Source: Enhygromyxa salina (GTDB lineage Bacteria > Myxococcota_A > Polyangia > Nannocystales > Nannocystaceae). From it: a stretch of DNA of 64,000 nucleotides. Position 1 is the stretch's first letter. Each line of letters opens with the position of its first letter. The stretch covers positions 1 to 64,000 of the forward strand of contig NZ_PVNK01000263.1 in assembly GCF_002994615.1 (NCBI RefSeq), in the 5' to 3' direction. Shown in pieces: positions 37,272-46,254 of this stretch. The translations under genes and the position numbers were made by a program. The notes under the pieces are model-generated. The model was not told where the DNA came from, searched no databases, and saw only the letters and a list, made by a program, of their open reading frames with translations.

Positions 37272-40200
37272 ATGGCCAAAAAAGCGAGCAAGAAGCCCAG
37301 CAAGAAGACCAGCGCGGCTGAGGAGAAGAAGAAGCCGGCGGCGAAGAAGAAGACCGCGGCGAAGAAGAAGACCGCGGCGAAGAAGAAGACCGCGGCGAAG
37401 AAGAAGCCGGCGGCGAAGAAGAAGACCGCGGCGAAGAAGAAGACCGCGGCGAAGAAGAAGACCGCGGCGAAGAAGAAGCCGGCGGCGAAGAAGAAGACCG
37501 CGGCGAAAAAGAAGACCGCGGCGAAGAAGAAGACCGCGGCGAAAAAGAAGACCGCGGCGAAGAAGAAGACCGCGGCGAAGAAGAAGACCGCGCGCAAGAC
37601 CACGGTCAAGACCGTGCGGGCGGCCCCCGGAAAGTCCGCGGCGGCCGGCAAGCAGCTGGTGATCGTCGAGAGTCCGGCCAAGGCCAAGACGATCAACCGC
37701 TACCTCGGCGGCGAATTCGTGGTCAAGGCCTCGGTCGGCCACATCCGCGATCTGCCCAGCCGCGCGCCCAAGGGCACCAAGCAGCCGGTCCCGGGCGTCG
37801 ACATCGAGAACGACTTCGCGCCGACCTACGAGATCCTCAGCCAGAAGGTCAAGACCGTCGCCGAGCTCAAGCGCGACGCCAAGGCGGCCACGGTCGTGTG
37901 GTTCGCGACCGACCTCGACCGCGAGGGGGAGGCGATCGCCTGGCACCTCGCCAAGGTCCTCGACGTCGATCCCACGGTCGCCAAGCGCGTGGTCTTCAAC
38001 GCGATCACGCGCGACGAGATCCAGCGCGCGTTCGCCAAGCCGCGAGCGATCGACGTCGACAAGGTCAACGCCCAGCAGGCCCGCCGCATCCTCGATCGGA
38101 TCGTCGGCTACCAGGCCTCGCCGCTGCTGTGGAAGAAGGTCGCCCGCGGGCTCTCGGCCGGGCGCGTGCAGTCGGTCGCGGTCCGCCTGGTCGTCGAGCG
38201 CGAGCGCGCGATCGAGGCCCACGTGCCCGACGAGAGCTGGCGGATCGACGTCCGCCTCGCGAGCGAGGTCGCGGCCGCGCCCGAGCACGCGACGCAGTGG
38301 CGGGAGTTCCTCGCGACCACCGACGACAAGGGCCGCGGGCCCAACAAGCGCCGCCAAAACCAGTGGATGGCCGAGCACGCCTCGATCGCGACGGAGCTCT
38401 ACGAGCTCGGCGGCGAGCGCTTCAAGCTCGGCTGCAAGGCCGACGAGGCCCGGGATCTGTCGGCCGAGGTCGAGGCCGCGGTCGAGGCCGTGGGCATGCG
38501 CGAGGTCCAGATCGAGACCGTCGAGGATCTCGAGGCCAAGGGCCCGGCGCGCTTCGTCCGGACCGCGAGCGGGGCCGTCGACTTCGACGTCCGCTACGAG
38601 GTCGCCTCGATCGAGACCCGCCGGACCAGCACCAAGGCGCCCGCGCCCTTCATCACCTCGACCCTGCAGATGGCCGCGGCCACGCAGCTGGGCTTCTCGG
38701 CCCAGCGAACCATGCGCCTGGCCCAGGATCTCTACGAGGGCGTCGACCTGTCGGGCGAGGGTCAGGTCGCGCTGATCACCTACATGCGCACGGACTCGAC
38801 CCACCTGTCGCCCGAGGCGATCAAGGTCGCGCGCGAGTACATCGACGATCGCTTCGGCGAGGCCTACCTGCCCAAGAAGGCCAAGCAGTACTCGTCGAGC
38901 AACAAGGACGCGCAGGAGGCCCACGAGGCGATCCGGCCCAACGAGGTCGCGCGCGACCCCGAGACGATCCGCGCCCGGCTCCACGGGCCGCGGGCCGAAG
39001 AGCACTACAAGCTCTACAAGCTGATCTGGAGCCGCTTCGTCGGCTGCCAGATGACCCCCGCGCGCTGGGACTCGACCACGGTGCTGCTGCGCCGCAGCGA
39101 CCGCCCGACCGGCGCGGTCCTCAAGGCCTCCGGCCGGGTCTTGGCCTTCGACGGCTTCTATCGCGCGACCGGGGTCCCGACCGCGAGCGACGAGCAGACC
39201 CTGCCCGAGCTCCAAGAGGGCCACGTCTACGCGCCCTTCGACATCGCGCCGCAGCAAAAATTCTCGAACCCGCCGCCGCGCTACTCCGAGGCCTCACTGG
39301 TCAAGGCGCTCGAGTCCGAGGGCATCGGCCGACCCTCGACCTACGCGTCGATCATTCAGGTCGTCCAGAGCCGAAACTACGTCGAGCAGCGTGACCGTCG
39401 CTTCTACGCGACCGACCTCGGCGAGGTCGTGACCGACAAGCTGATCGAGGCCTTCCCCGATCTGATGGACGTCGGCTACACGCGCCAGATGGAGAGCGAG
39501 CTCGACGAGGTCGAGGACAGCAAGGTCGACTGGGTCGCGATGCTGCGGCGCTTTTACGGCAGCTTCTCGACCTCGCTCGAGGAGGCCCACGAGGGCATGG
39601 CCCACGCCAAGGCCGAGATCCAGCCCGCGCTCTACAAGTGCCCCAAGTGCGGCTCGCGGACCTGCTACCGCTTCGGTCGCAACGGCCGCTTCTTGTCGTG
39701 CACGGCCTACCCCGAGTGCGACTACGCGGCGCCGATCGACCGCCGCGGGCGGCCCTTGCTGCCCGAGCGGGTCGACATCCGCAACCCCGAAGACGGCTCC
39801 AACATGGAGCTCCGCAACGGTCGCTTCGGGCCCTTCCTGGCCTCGGAGAACTACCCGGTCAGCACCTTCGTGCTCAACCTCGACCGCAGCGGCAAGCTCA
39901 AGTACCCCGCGATCCCGCCGCTGGTGATCCCCGTCGAAGAGGAAGAGGGCGGCATCAAGTGCGAGAAGTGTGGCGCCGCGCTCAACCTGCGTCGGGGCAA
40001 GAAGGGCCCGTGGCTCGGGTGCTCGCGCTTCCCCAAGTGTCGCGGACGCATGGGCTGGAAGAAGCTCTCGGAGGAGCGCCGGGCCGAGCTCGAAGCCGAG
40101 CTCGCCGAGCACGAGAAGCAGCATCCGCTGCCGACCATCGCGCGCCACGACGGTACGGTGATCCCCGAGGGCACGCCGGTCGCGGACCTGCTGATGTCGG

Positions 40201-40286
40201 GGGGCGTCGCCGAGCTCGAGATCCACCCCGAGGCGGCCGCCGAGCTCGGTGACACCGTCCCCAGTCCGCGACCCGCGGCTGTTTGA
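37272..40286 (+). CDS. topA: DNA topoisomerase I with N-terminal Lys/Ala-rich tail
   Basis: 1004 residues. Type IA enzyme that relaxes negative supercoils. Residues 1-120 are a histone-H1-like tail of KKTAAKKK/KKPAAKKK repeats. The TOPRIM domain begins at QLVIVESPAKAKTINRYLGG and includes ATDLDREGEAIAWHL with the metal-binding acidic residues. The active-site Tyr is in ITYMRTDSTHLS. The C-terminus has two zinc-ribbon modules, CPKCGSRTCYRFGRNGRFLS and CEKCGAALNLRRGKKGPWLG. Long Lys tails on topoisomerase I are known at the C-terminus in actinobacteria; here it is N-terminal. The tail repeats are encoded by a near-perfect gcg-aag-aag-aag pattern prone to slippage. Confidence 0.97.
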   Translation: MAKKASKKPSKKTSAAEEKKKPAAKKKTAAKKKTAAKKKTAAKKKPAAKKKTAAKKKTAAKKKTAAKKKPAAKKKTAAKKKTAAKKKTAAKKKTAAKKKTAAKKKTARKTTVKTVRAAPGKSAAAGKQLVIVESPAKAKTINRYLGGEFVVKASVGHIRDLPSRAPKGTKQPVPGVDIENDFAPTYEILSQKVKTVAELKRDAKAATVVWFATDLDREGEAIAWHLAKVLDVDPTVAKRVVFNAITRDEIQRAFAKPRAIDVDKVNAQQARRILDRIVGYQASPLLWKKVARGLSAGRVQSVAVRLVVERERAIEAHVPDESWRIDVRLASEVAAAPEHATQWREFLATTDDKGRGPNKRRQNQWMAEHASIATELYELGGERFKLGCKADEARDLSAEVEAAVEAVGMREVQIETVEDLEAKGPARFVRTASGAVDFDVRYEVASIETRRTSTKAPAPFITSTLQMAAATQLGFSAQRTMRLAQDLYEGVDLSGEGQVALITYMRTDSTHLSPEAIKVAREYIDDRFGEAYLPKKAKQYSSSNKDAQEAHEAIRPNEVARDPETIRARLHGPRAEEHYKLYKLIWSRFVGCQMTPARWDSTTVLLRRSDRPTGAVLKASGRVLAFDGFYRATGVPTASDEQTLPELQEGHVYAPFDIAPQQKFSNPPPRYSEASLVKALESEGIGRPSTYASIIQVVQSRNYVEQRDRRFYATDLGEVVTDKLIEAFPDLMDVGYTRQMESELDEVEDSKVDWVAMLRRFYGSFSTSLEEAHEGMAHAKAEIQPALYKCPKCGSRTCYRFGRNGRFLSCTAYPECDYAAPIDRRGRPLLPERVDIRNPEDGSNMELRNGRFGPFLASENYPVSTFVLNLDRSGKLKYPAIPPLVIPVEEEEGGIKCEKCGAALNLRRGKKGPWLGCSRFPKCRGRMGWKKLSEERRAELEAELAEHEKQHPLPTIARHDGTVIPEGTPVADLLMSGGVAELEIHPEAAAELGDTVPSPRPAAV

Positions 40287-40387
40287 TCCCCCCGCAGGCG
40301 CCCTGCACGGCCGCGAGCGGCCGATCGCTCGTTCGTTCGTTCCTCGCTCGGTGCGCGGGCCCCTGAGGGGGCTCGGTCCGCAGGGGG

Positions 40388-40891
40388 TCAGCCCGCGATC
40401 TCGTCGAGGAGGGCGGTGCAACCCTCGGCGATCAGCTCGTAGATCTCGGCGTAGCGGGCCGGGCCGCTGCCGATCGGGTCGGGGATGTCGAGGGCGGCGC
40501 CGCGGGCCTTGGGGTTGGCGATCGACCGCAGGGTCCGGAGGCGCGCGCGGAAGCCCTCGAGCTCGCCGAAGGCCGAGCCAGACAGGCGGGCGATCTTGTC
40601 GTAGTTGCGGCGGTCCATGACCACGACGTGGTCGAAGCTGCTCAGATCGTGGCGGCGTAGCTGGCGGCCCTCGCCGGTCAGGGCGATCCCGTGGGCTGCG
40701 GCGATCTCACACGAGTTCGGGTGCGGAGCGCAGCCCTCGATCGCGTCGGTTCCGGCGCTGTCGATGTGGAGGCGATCGATGACCCCGCGGGTGGTCGCGA
40801 GCGCTCGCATCACACCCTCGGCCAGGGGAGACCGGCACATGTTGGCGTAGCAGACGAACAGCACGCCGACGCGCTCGGGCGCACCGCTCAT
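40388..40891 (-). CDS. Low-molecular-weight protein-tyrosine phosphatase family protein
   Basis: 167 residues. Phosphate-binding loop CYANMCRSP (C-x5-R-S), with Ala where most members have Gly (GN). The general acid motif is DIPDP near residue 138. HIDSAGTDAIEG and PHPNSCEIAAAHGI match the family's second block (usually ..SAGT..... G...D......G). Acts on phosphotyrosine proteins, or possibly arsenate. The start overlaps the stop of the upstream lipoprotein gene (ATGA), implying coupled translation. Confidence 0.9.
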   Translation of the reverse strand: MSGAPERVGVLFVCYANMCRSPLAEGVMRALATTRGVIDRLHIDSAGTDAIEGCAPHPNSCEIAAAHGIALTGEGRQLRRHDLSSFDHVVVMDRRNYDKIARLSGSAFGELEGFRARLRTLRSIANPKARGAALDIPDPIGSGPARYAEIYELIAEGCTALLDEIAG

Positions 40892-41628
40892 TGCTCGTAG
40901 ATTTTGCGCACGTCGGGATCGTCGTGCAGGGGGGCGAACGCGGGCTCGACCCCGACCTTCTTCATGAGGCTCTGGTTGCCGCGCTTCTCGAGCTCTTGCA
41001 GGTGCTCCTTGGCGATCTCGAGGTCGCCCGCGTAGGCGGCGAGCTTGGCCAGGTTGTAGACCGGATCGGCGTAGAGGCTGTGGGCGTCCCGGGACCAGAC
41101 GAAGAACGCTTCGGCGCGCTCGCTCTCACCCTTGATCATCAGCGCCTCGCCGCGCTCGTTGGCGATCTTGGCCGCGTCGAGCTTCGGGGCCCCGGCCGCG
41201 ATCGCGTCGGCGAGGGCCTTGTTCGCGGCCTCGTCGTCGGTGTCGAGCTTCTTGGCCAGCTCGAACAGCGCCACGGTGGGATCCTCTTCGCCTGTCTCTG
41301 CCGCGGCGGGCTCAGCGACGCCTGCCTCTGCGGCGGCCGCTTGGGCAGCGCCGGTCTCTCCGGCTGCGGCCCCGGCCTCTTCGGCGCCCGCGACCCCGGC
41401 CTCTGCGGCGCCGGGATCGGCGTCGGGGGCCCCCGCTTCTGCGGCAGCTCCAGCCTCTGCGGCCGCCCCCGCCTCGGCGGCCGCCCCTGCCTCTGCGGCG
41501 GCCTTGTCGGTCGACTTGGCCCCTGCGCGGTCGGCCTTGGCGTCGTCTTGCCCGCTCTTGCAGGCTGGGACAGCGATCAGCGTGATGATCGAGAGGACAG
41601 TCGCGAAGCCGCTCGGGAGGCGTTGCAT
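40888..41628 (-). CDS. Lipoprotein with AEAGAA repeats and a TPR-like C-terminus
   Basis: 246 residues. Signal peptide with lipobox IAVPAC. Residues about 40-125 are a low-complexity Ala/Glu/Gly linker built on A-A-E-A-G units. The C-terminal third (about 130-246) is helical and resembles tetratricopeptide-type repeats (AFFVWSRDAHSLYADPVYNL, KLAAYAGDLEIAKEHLQEL). Function unknown; it is translationally coupled to a tyrosine phosphatase, an odd pairing of periplasmic and cytoplasmic products. Confidence 0.75.
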   Translation of the reverse strand: MQRLPSGFATVLSIITLIAVPACKSGQDDAKADRAGAKSTDKAAAEAGAAAEAGAAAEAGAAAEAGAPDADPGAAEAGVAGAEEAGAAAGETGAAQAAAAEAGVAEPAAAETGEEDPTVALFELAKKLDTDDEAANKALADAIAAGAPKLDAAKIANERGEALMIKGESERAEAFFVWSRDAHSLYADPVYNLAKLAAYAGDLEIAKEHLQELEKRGNQSLMKKVGVEPAFAPLHDDPDVRKIYEQ

Positions 41629-41730
41629 GCCGGGATGCTACCCACTGCGGGCGCGGCCGACCAGTCGGCCCCGAGCGACCGCCACTTCGCGCCCACCTGG
41701 TCCTGGACCTGACGTAAGATCTCGACGCCC

Positions 41731-42999
41731 ATGCTCCTCGCGACCTTGCTGCTCCCGCTCGCGTTCGCGCCACCCGAAGGTGGCGATCAGCTCGAAGCTG
41801 TCCAGGCGATCTTCGACGACGCCTGTACGATGTGTCACGACTCGACCTCCGAGCTCAACCTCGAGGACGCCGGCGCGTTGGTCGGCGTGCCCTCGACGAC
41901 GGGCACGCCGCTCGTCGACCCGGGCAACCCGAACGGGAGCTACATCTATCTGAAGATGGTCGGGGCCGAGGGCATCGAGGGGGAGTCGATGCCGCTCGGC
42001 GACGATCTGCTGCCGGTCGATCAGCTCAGCGCGGTCCAGGCGTGGATCGCCGCGCTGCCCCCGGCCGAGGGCGCGGCCGCCTCCGGGGAGGGCGAGGGCG
42101 AGACCGGACAAGGAGCGGCCGAAGGCGGGACCGGCGCGGCCGTCAAGGAGCCGCCGAAGGTGCCCAAGCGCAAGCCCAAGCAGCCCTTCTTCGGCACCTT
42201 CCAGATGAACCTCCCGACCACGACGACGCTCGGGAAGAAGACCATCTCGTATCGCATCCACCACCGCCTCGGGCTCGTCGGTGGCCCGGGAGATCGGACC
42301 TATCTCGGCCTCGCTGGCAGCGCCAACATCAGCATGGGCATCGAGTACGGGATCATCGACGGTCTCGACCTGCTCGCGCGCTGGACCAACTCGCGCCTCG
42401 ACTGGGAGCTCGGGCTCAAGTACGTGCCCGTGCGCCAGGAGGAGGGCAAGGCGGTGTCCTTCGGCATGTACGCCAGCTTCGAGGCCCTGACCGACTTCCC
42501 GACCAACTCGGTCAACCGGCTCACGGGCAACTTCCAGGCCATGCTCAGCCGGCTGTGGTTCGAGCGCTGGAGCACGCAGCTGACGGTCAACTACTCGCTG
42601 CTGACCAACCACTCGCCGACGGTGCTCTACGACTTTGGTGAGGGCAACGGCCCCGAGCCGGTGACCGACGACCGCGGCACGCTCTCGGTCGGGCTTGCGA
42701 GCACCGTGTGGCTGGGCAAGAAGAAGCGGCACGGCATCGACCTCGAGTACCAGCTCCCGATCCCCGTCGACGCGTTCTACTACCACGGCGGCGACGTCGA
42801 CCCGACGGGCACCAAGATCGGCTCGTGGGGCCTGGGCTGGTCGGCGCGAACCGGCCTCCACATCTTCCAGGTGTATGTGACCAACACCCGCAACATTCAC
42901 ACCAACTTGGTCGCCCCGGGCGGCGACACGGCCAACCCGTTCTCGCCCTTCGGTGACTTCTTCTTCGGCTTCAACATCACCCGCAAGTGGAAGCTGTGA
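41731..42999 (+). CDS. Haem-motif protein with DUF5777-like beta-barrel domain
   Basis: 422 residues. Short signal peptide (LLATLLLPLAFA). Residues 25-110 form a cytochrome-c-like domain with motif CTMCH and a possible axial Met in ESMPLG. A Gly/Glu/Ala linker and a basic hinge (PKRKPKQPFF) follow. From about 155 on, the sequence alternates in beta-barrel fashion (YRIHHRLGLVGGPGDRTYLG, GLDLLARWTNSRLDWELGLK) and ends with aromatic/basic FGFNITRKWKL, as in DUF5777 outer-membrane barrels. Probably a haem-bearing outer-membrane protein; likely transcribed with the next gene, 14 bp downstream. Confidence 0.8.
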   Translation: MLLATLLLPLAFAPPEGGDQLEAVQAIFDDACTMCHDSTSELNLEDAGALVGVPSTTGTPLVDPGNPNGSYIYLKMVGAEGIEGESMPLGDDLLPVDQLSAVQAWIAALPPAEGAAASGEGEGETGQGAAEGGTGAAVKEPPKVPKRKPKQPFFGTFQMNLPTTTTLGKKTISYRIHHRLGLVGGPGDRTYLGLAGSANISMGIEYGIIDGLDLLARWTNSRLDWELGLKYVPVRQEEGKAVSFGMYASFEALTDFPTNSVNRLTGNFQAMLSRLWFERWSTQLTVNYSLLTNHSPTVLYDFGEGNGPEPVTDDRGTLSVGLASTVWLGKKKRHGIDLEYQLPIPVDAFYYHGGDVDPTGTKIGSWGLGWSARTGLHIFQVYVTNTRNIHTNLVAPGGDTANPFSPFGDFFFGFNITRKWKL

Positions 43000-43013
43000 T
43001 GCAGGAGCGAGCC

Positions 43014-43853
43014 ATGTACACACGCAAGACCTCTGCGCTGCTCGGGCTGTCGCTGCTCGCCTTCGGCTGCGGCCTCGAGCCCGTCGGTGAAGACGGCGGC
43101 GATGGCGAGGACATCCCGCCCGCGGTCCAGCAGGCCTTCGACGAGAGCTGTGCCACGAGCGCGGGCTGTCACGCCGTCGGGTCCTCGCTGGTCGTGCTCG
43201 AGGCGCCCGAGAGCGGCCAGATCCTGACGAGCACGTCGAGCAGCGGCGGCGGGCCCTTCGTGACCCTCGGCGATCTCGAGGCCTCGTACATCGCCCAGAA
43301 GATCCTCGGCGGCCCCACGGTCGCAGGCGCGACGATGCCGCCCTCGCCCCAGAGCGACAACGACGATCTCAACCAGGCCATCATCATTGGCTGGATCGCC
43401 GGGGTGCCGATCGAAGACGGCGGGACCGGCGACGGCGACGGCGACGGCGACAGCGACGCGGGCGACGGCGACACGGGGGACGGCGACGGCGACCCCGCGC
43501 CGACCTGCTACATCGAGGCGCCGATCCCGGCGATGCCCAGCTTCGAGACCGACATCTGGCCGATCGTCGAGAACCGCTGCGGGGTCGCGGGCTGCCACGC
43601 CGACCTCAGCGGCCCGCTGATGCCCGACGCGATCACGACCTACGACAACCTCGTCGACATCCCCGCGGGCGCGGCCGCGCTCGACTTTGTCGAGCCGATG
43701 TCCCCGGACTCGAGCTACCTGTGGCACAAGCTCACGGGCACCCAGGCCACGGTCATGGGCGGCAGCGGCTCGACGATGCCCTTTGGCAGCTCGATGTGCT
43801 CGATCGAGCTCCAGGCCGTCTACGCGTGGATCACGACGGGCGCCGAGCTTTAG
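43014..43853 (+). CDS. Lipoprotein with two atypical CxnCH motifs
   Basis: 279 residues from the ATG at 43014, with aggag eight bases upstream; earlier in-frame ATGs lie within the previous gene. Lipobox LLAFGC. Two cytochrome-like halves, one with CATSAGCH (C-x5-CH) and one with CGVAGCH (C-x4-CH), each followed by a candidate distal Met (ATMPPS and STMPFG), joined by a GDGDGDS linker (about 140-160). Spacing wider than the CxxCH used in standard haem c attachment makes haem binding uncertain. The last 23 bp overlap tail-to-tail with the SDR gene. Confidence 0.75.
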   Translation: MYTRKTSALLGLSLLAFGCGLEPVGEDGGDGEDIPPAVQQAFDESCATSAGCHAVGSSLVVLEAPESGQILTSTSSSGGGPFVTLGDLEASYIAQKILGGPTVAGATMPPSPQSDNDDLNQAIIIGWIAGVPIEDGGTGDGDGDGDSDAGDGDTGDGDGDPAPTCYIEAPIPAMPSFETDIWPIVENRCGVAGCHADLSGPLMPDAITTYDNLVDIPAGAAALDFVEPMSPDSSYLWHKLTGTQATVMGGSGSTMPFGSSMCSIELQAVYAWITTGAEL

Positions 43854-44721
43854 CCTTGGCCGTCGCCTTGCCCTCGGCGACCAGCTCTTCGCTGACCTGC
43901 CACAGGCGCCGGGCCGCGCCCTCGTCCGTGGCCGGCGCGATGCGCTTGGCCGGGCGACAGCTGACGTAGTAGCCGCCGCTTTCGCCCTCGACCTCGGGCG
44001 AGCTCGCCAGGTAGATCGAAGTTCGGGCGCCGCGCTCGGGGCTGATCAAGAACGGGCGCATGACCGAAAGCGCGACGCGCCCGAGGAGGCTGCGGACGTC
44101 CCCGTCGCGGCCGAGCCCGGTGCGGACGACGCCTGGGTGGAGAGAGTTGGCGGTCACGCCCTTGCCCTCGAGCTGGCGGGCGAGCTCGTTGGTGAACAAG
44201 ATGTTGGCCAGCTTCGAGTGGGCGTACGCGCGCAGGGGCTTGTAGTCGCGCGTCGCCATCAGATCGTCGAAGTCGAGGCCCTCGCGAGCGCCGCGATAGG
44301 CATCGGAGGCGACCACGACCACGCGCGCGGGCGCCGACGCCTCGAGGCGCTCGCGCAGCAACTGCGTCAGGTAGAAGTGGCCGAGGTGGTTGACGCCGAA
44401 GGTGGTCTCGAACCCCTCTTTGGTCTCGGTCCGCGCGTCGAGGATGACGCCGGCGTTGAGGATCAGGACGTCGAGGCGGTCGTACTTGGCGAGGTACTGA
44501 TCGGCGAACGCGGCGATCGAGGTGAAGCTCGCCAGGTCGAGGGCCATGTAGTCGATGCTCTTGGTCTCGGCGGCCTCGCGGAGCTCGGCTCGCGCCACGT
44601 CGCCCTTGCGGGGGTTGCGGCTGGTGAACACGACCCTGGCGCCCATCCGCGCGAGGCCGACCGCCGTGAAACTTCCGATGCCGGAATTTCCGCCGGTGAT
44701 CAGGACGGTCTTTCCGCTCAT
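43831..44721 (-). CDS. Short-chain dehydrogenase/reductase (retinol-dehydrogenase-like)
   Basis: 296 residues from the ATG at 44721. Classical SDR Rossmann fold: cofactor loop TGGNSGIG with Ser-Arg-Asn in FTSRNP favouring NADP(H), NNAG-equivalent LILNAGV, and the catalytic Tyr/Lys in YAHSKLAN (Y-x3-K), with the catalytic Ser in VVVASDA. The extended C-terminus with SLHPGVVRTGL and a Lys/Ala-rich tail resembles the retinol dehydrogenase/WW-oxidoreductase branch. Substrate unknown. Its 3' end overlaps the convergent lipoprotein gene by 23 bp. Confidence 0.9.
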   Translation of the reverse strand: MSGKTVLITGGNSGIGSFTAVGLARMGARVVFTSRNPRKGDVARAELREAAETKSIDYMALDLASFTSIAAFADQYLAKYDRLDVLILNAGVILDARTETKEGFETTFGVNHLGHFYLTQLLRERLEASAPARVVVVASDAYRGAREGLDFDDLMATRDYKPLRAYAHSKLANILFTNELARQLEGKGVTANSLHPGVVRTGLGRDGDVRSLLGRVALSVMRPFLISPERGARTSIYLASSPEVEGESGGYYVSCRPAKRIAPATDEGAARRLWQVSEELVAEGKATAKAKARRPS

Positions 44722-44788
44722 GTCGACGTCAGCCACGGGAACGGGAGCATAGTCCCAGGCGTCACGCGGGTCGACGGGGGTTCCTTGG

Positions 44789-44884
44789 ACCCTGCCACGC
44801 ACTGCCGCTGCGCGGCAGGTCGCTCGTTCCTCGCTCGGTGGGCCCTGATGTGCCGCGCAATCGGTTGCGTGGCCCCCTAGACCT
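44789..44884. repeat. Inverted repeat, left copy (~100 bp) flanking the ATPase gene
   Basis: Reverse complement matches 46255-46355 at roughly 80% with one small gap: shared blocks include gggggccacgca, gcacat, cccaccgag, gacctgccgc and cggcagtgcgtggcag. A weaker relative is seen near 40310-40380. No coding content. Confidence 0.7.
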
Positions 44885-44886
44885 AA

Positions 44887-45035
44887 ATCGAGCGCTGAAT
44901 TTAAAAAGCTGAATGATTTCGGTCGAGTACGAGCCGCAAGGCGAGCGTTTGGGAGGAGCGGAGGGGGCTTTGCCGCCGCAGCGAGGGGCCTCTTTGAAAG
45001 GCCCCTCGAAGATTCGAAGGCCTGAGGTGTTGGGG
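44887..45035. repeat. Dispersed repeat, single diverged copy
   Basis: Contains gagtacgagccg, ggcgagcgttt, gagcggagggggctt and cgccgcagcgaggggcct in the same order as the reverse complement of the 129-bp tandem units at 54633-55020. Its first 35 bp (gcgctgaattt ... gaatgattt) also resemble 10984-11018. It occupies most of the gap before the ATPase gene. Confidence 0.7.
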
Positions 45036-45147
45036 GCCCCCGGGCACCTGCTACGCACTGCCGCTGCGAGCGCGCGCGCGCGCGATCTTTGGATCAGCGA
45101 GTGTGTGCTGGCTGGTCTGGAGGCCCGCTGTTAGCCTGGAACCCGGC

Positions 45148-46203
45148 ATGTACCTGGAGCGCACACGCGTCGTTGGGCTCGGGCCCTTCGAGACCATCGA
45201 GGTCGACTTCTGCGATCGCCCGGGCGAGCCGCGCCTGTTGACGGTCATTCACGGCGACGGAGGGACGGGGAAGACCTCGCTGCTGTCGGCGATCTCGGCC
45301 ACGCGCCCGGCCAACCACGTCGTCCAGACCTCGATCTGGCGGCGACCGGGGACCAAGCCGCACGCCCTGTGTGAGTGGCGGCTCGGCGCCGAGGATCCCG
45401 AGCGACCGCACCCGCTCAAGGTCGCGACCCCCGGGGTCACGATCGAGGCCGACGATCAGCTCGAGCAGCTGCGCAGGCGCGAAGTCGTCCACTTTGACCG
45501 CGCGCTGGCTGAGAAGGGGGGCTTCGCCTTCGTCGGGATTCCGGGCTCGCGTCGGTTTCCGCGCAGCACGATCGTCATCGGCGACCCTGCGCGCACGGTC
45601 TTGCGGGTGGATACGCGGGGCGCTCCGGGCTTCCAGGACCAAAATGGCGTCGAGCTCACACGGCCGGTCAAGCTGATCCTGGCCTACGCGGGGCTCTCGA
45701 CCGCGCTCGCGGGTGACCGTCGCGGCGAGAGCGGCGCCGACCCGCGCTGTCTCGGGGTCGTGATCCAAGAGGCCCTCGACGAGCTGCTCGGCTTGATCGG
45801 CTACAGCTACCGCGGGCTGTCACCGCGAACCTTCGAGCCGCGCTTCGAGACCCCCGGCGGCGGGATCCTGCCCTTCGATGCCCTGCCGATCCAGGCCCGG
45901 CAGCTGGTCAGCTTCGCCACGCTCCCCGTTCATCAGATGTGGGTCGCAAATCGCGGGGCCGACCCGCGCCACTGCGAGGGCACCGTATTGATCGACGACG
46001 TCGATCTCAACGTATCGACCTCGGTTCAGCTCGAGCTGCCCGCGACCCTGCGGAGGGTGCTGCCCAAGGTCCAGTGGGTGCTGGGCACGGCCAGCCCGGT
46101 CCTGGCCCACGCCGCGGCGCTCGGCAGCACGGTGACGCTCCGGCGCGAGCCGGGCTCGGATCGCGTCGAGGCCTACGAGGGCGAGCTCTCGCTCACGCAC
46201 TGA
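45148..46203 (+). CDS. Uncharacterised ATPase, RecF/ABC-like P-loop protein
   Basis: 351 residues from the ATG at 45148; the frame opens earlier but the RecF/SMC-like opening YLERTRVVGLGPFETIEVDF begins here. Walker A is GDGGTGKTS (about 35-43). A late acidic strand VLIDDVDLNVS (about 290) is the best Walker B candidate, with Asp-Val-Asp in place of the usual Asp-Glu. WVLGTASPVL near the C-terminus is where a switch/H-loop strand would fall. Such solitary RecF-like ATPases occur in DNA-repair and defence contexts, but no partner gene is adjacent. It is flanked by ~100-bp inverted repeats. Confidence 0.7.
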   Translation: MYLERTRVVGLGPFETIEVDFCDRPGEPRLLTVIHGDGGTGKTSLLSAISATRPANHVVQTSIWRRPGTKPHALCEWRLGAEDPERPHPLKVATPGVTIEADDQLEQLRRREVVHFDRALAEKGGFAFVGIPGSRRFPRSTIVIGDPARTVLRVDTRGAPGFQDQNGVELTRPVKLILAYAGLSTALAGDRRGESGADPRCLGVVIQEALDELLGLIGYSYRGLSPRTFEPRFETPGGGILPFDALPIQARQLVSFATLPVHQMWVANRGADPRHCEGTVLIDDVDLNVSTSVQLELPATLRRVLPKVQWVLGTASPVLAHAAALGSTVTLRREPGSDRVEAYEGELSLTH

Positions 46204-46254
46204 GCTTGCCAGGCGTAGTTGTTGACGCCTGCGGGGGTCCTAGATAGCCCCCTT

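Noticed and set aside
37320-37595. Regular repeats of gcgaagaagaagaccgcg
   Set aside because: They encode the Lys/Ala tail of topA.
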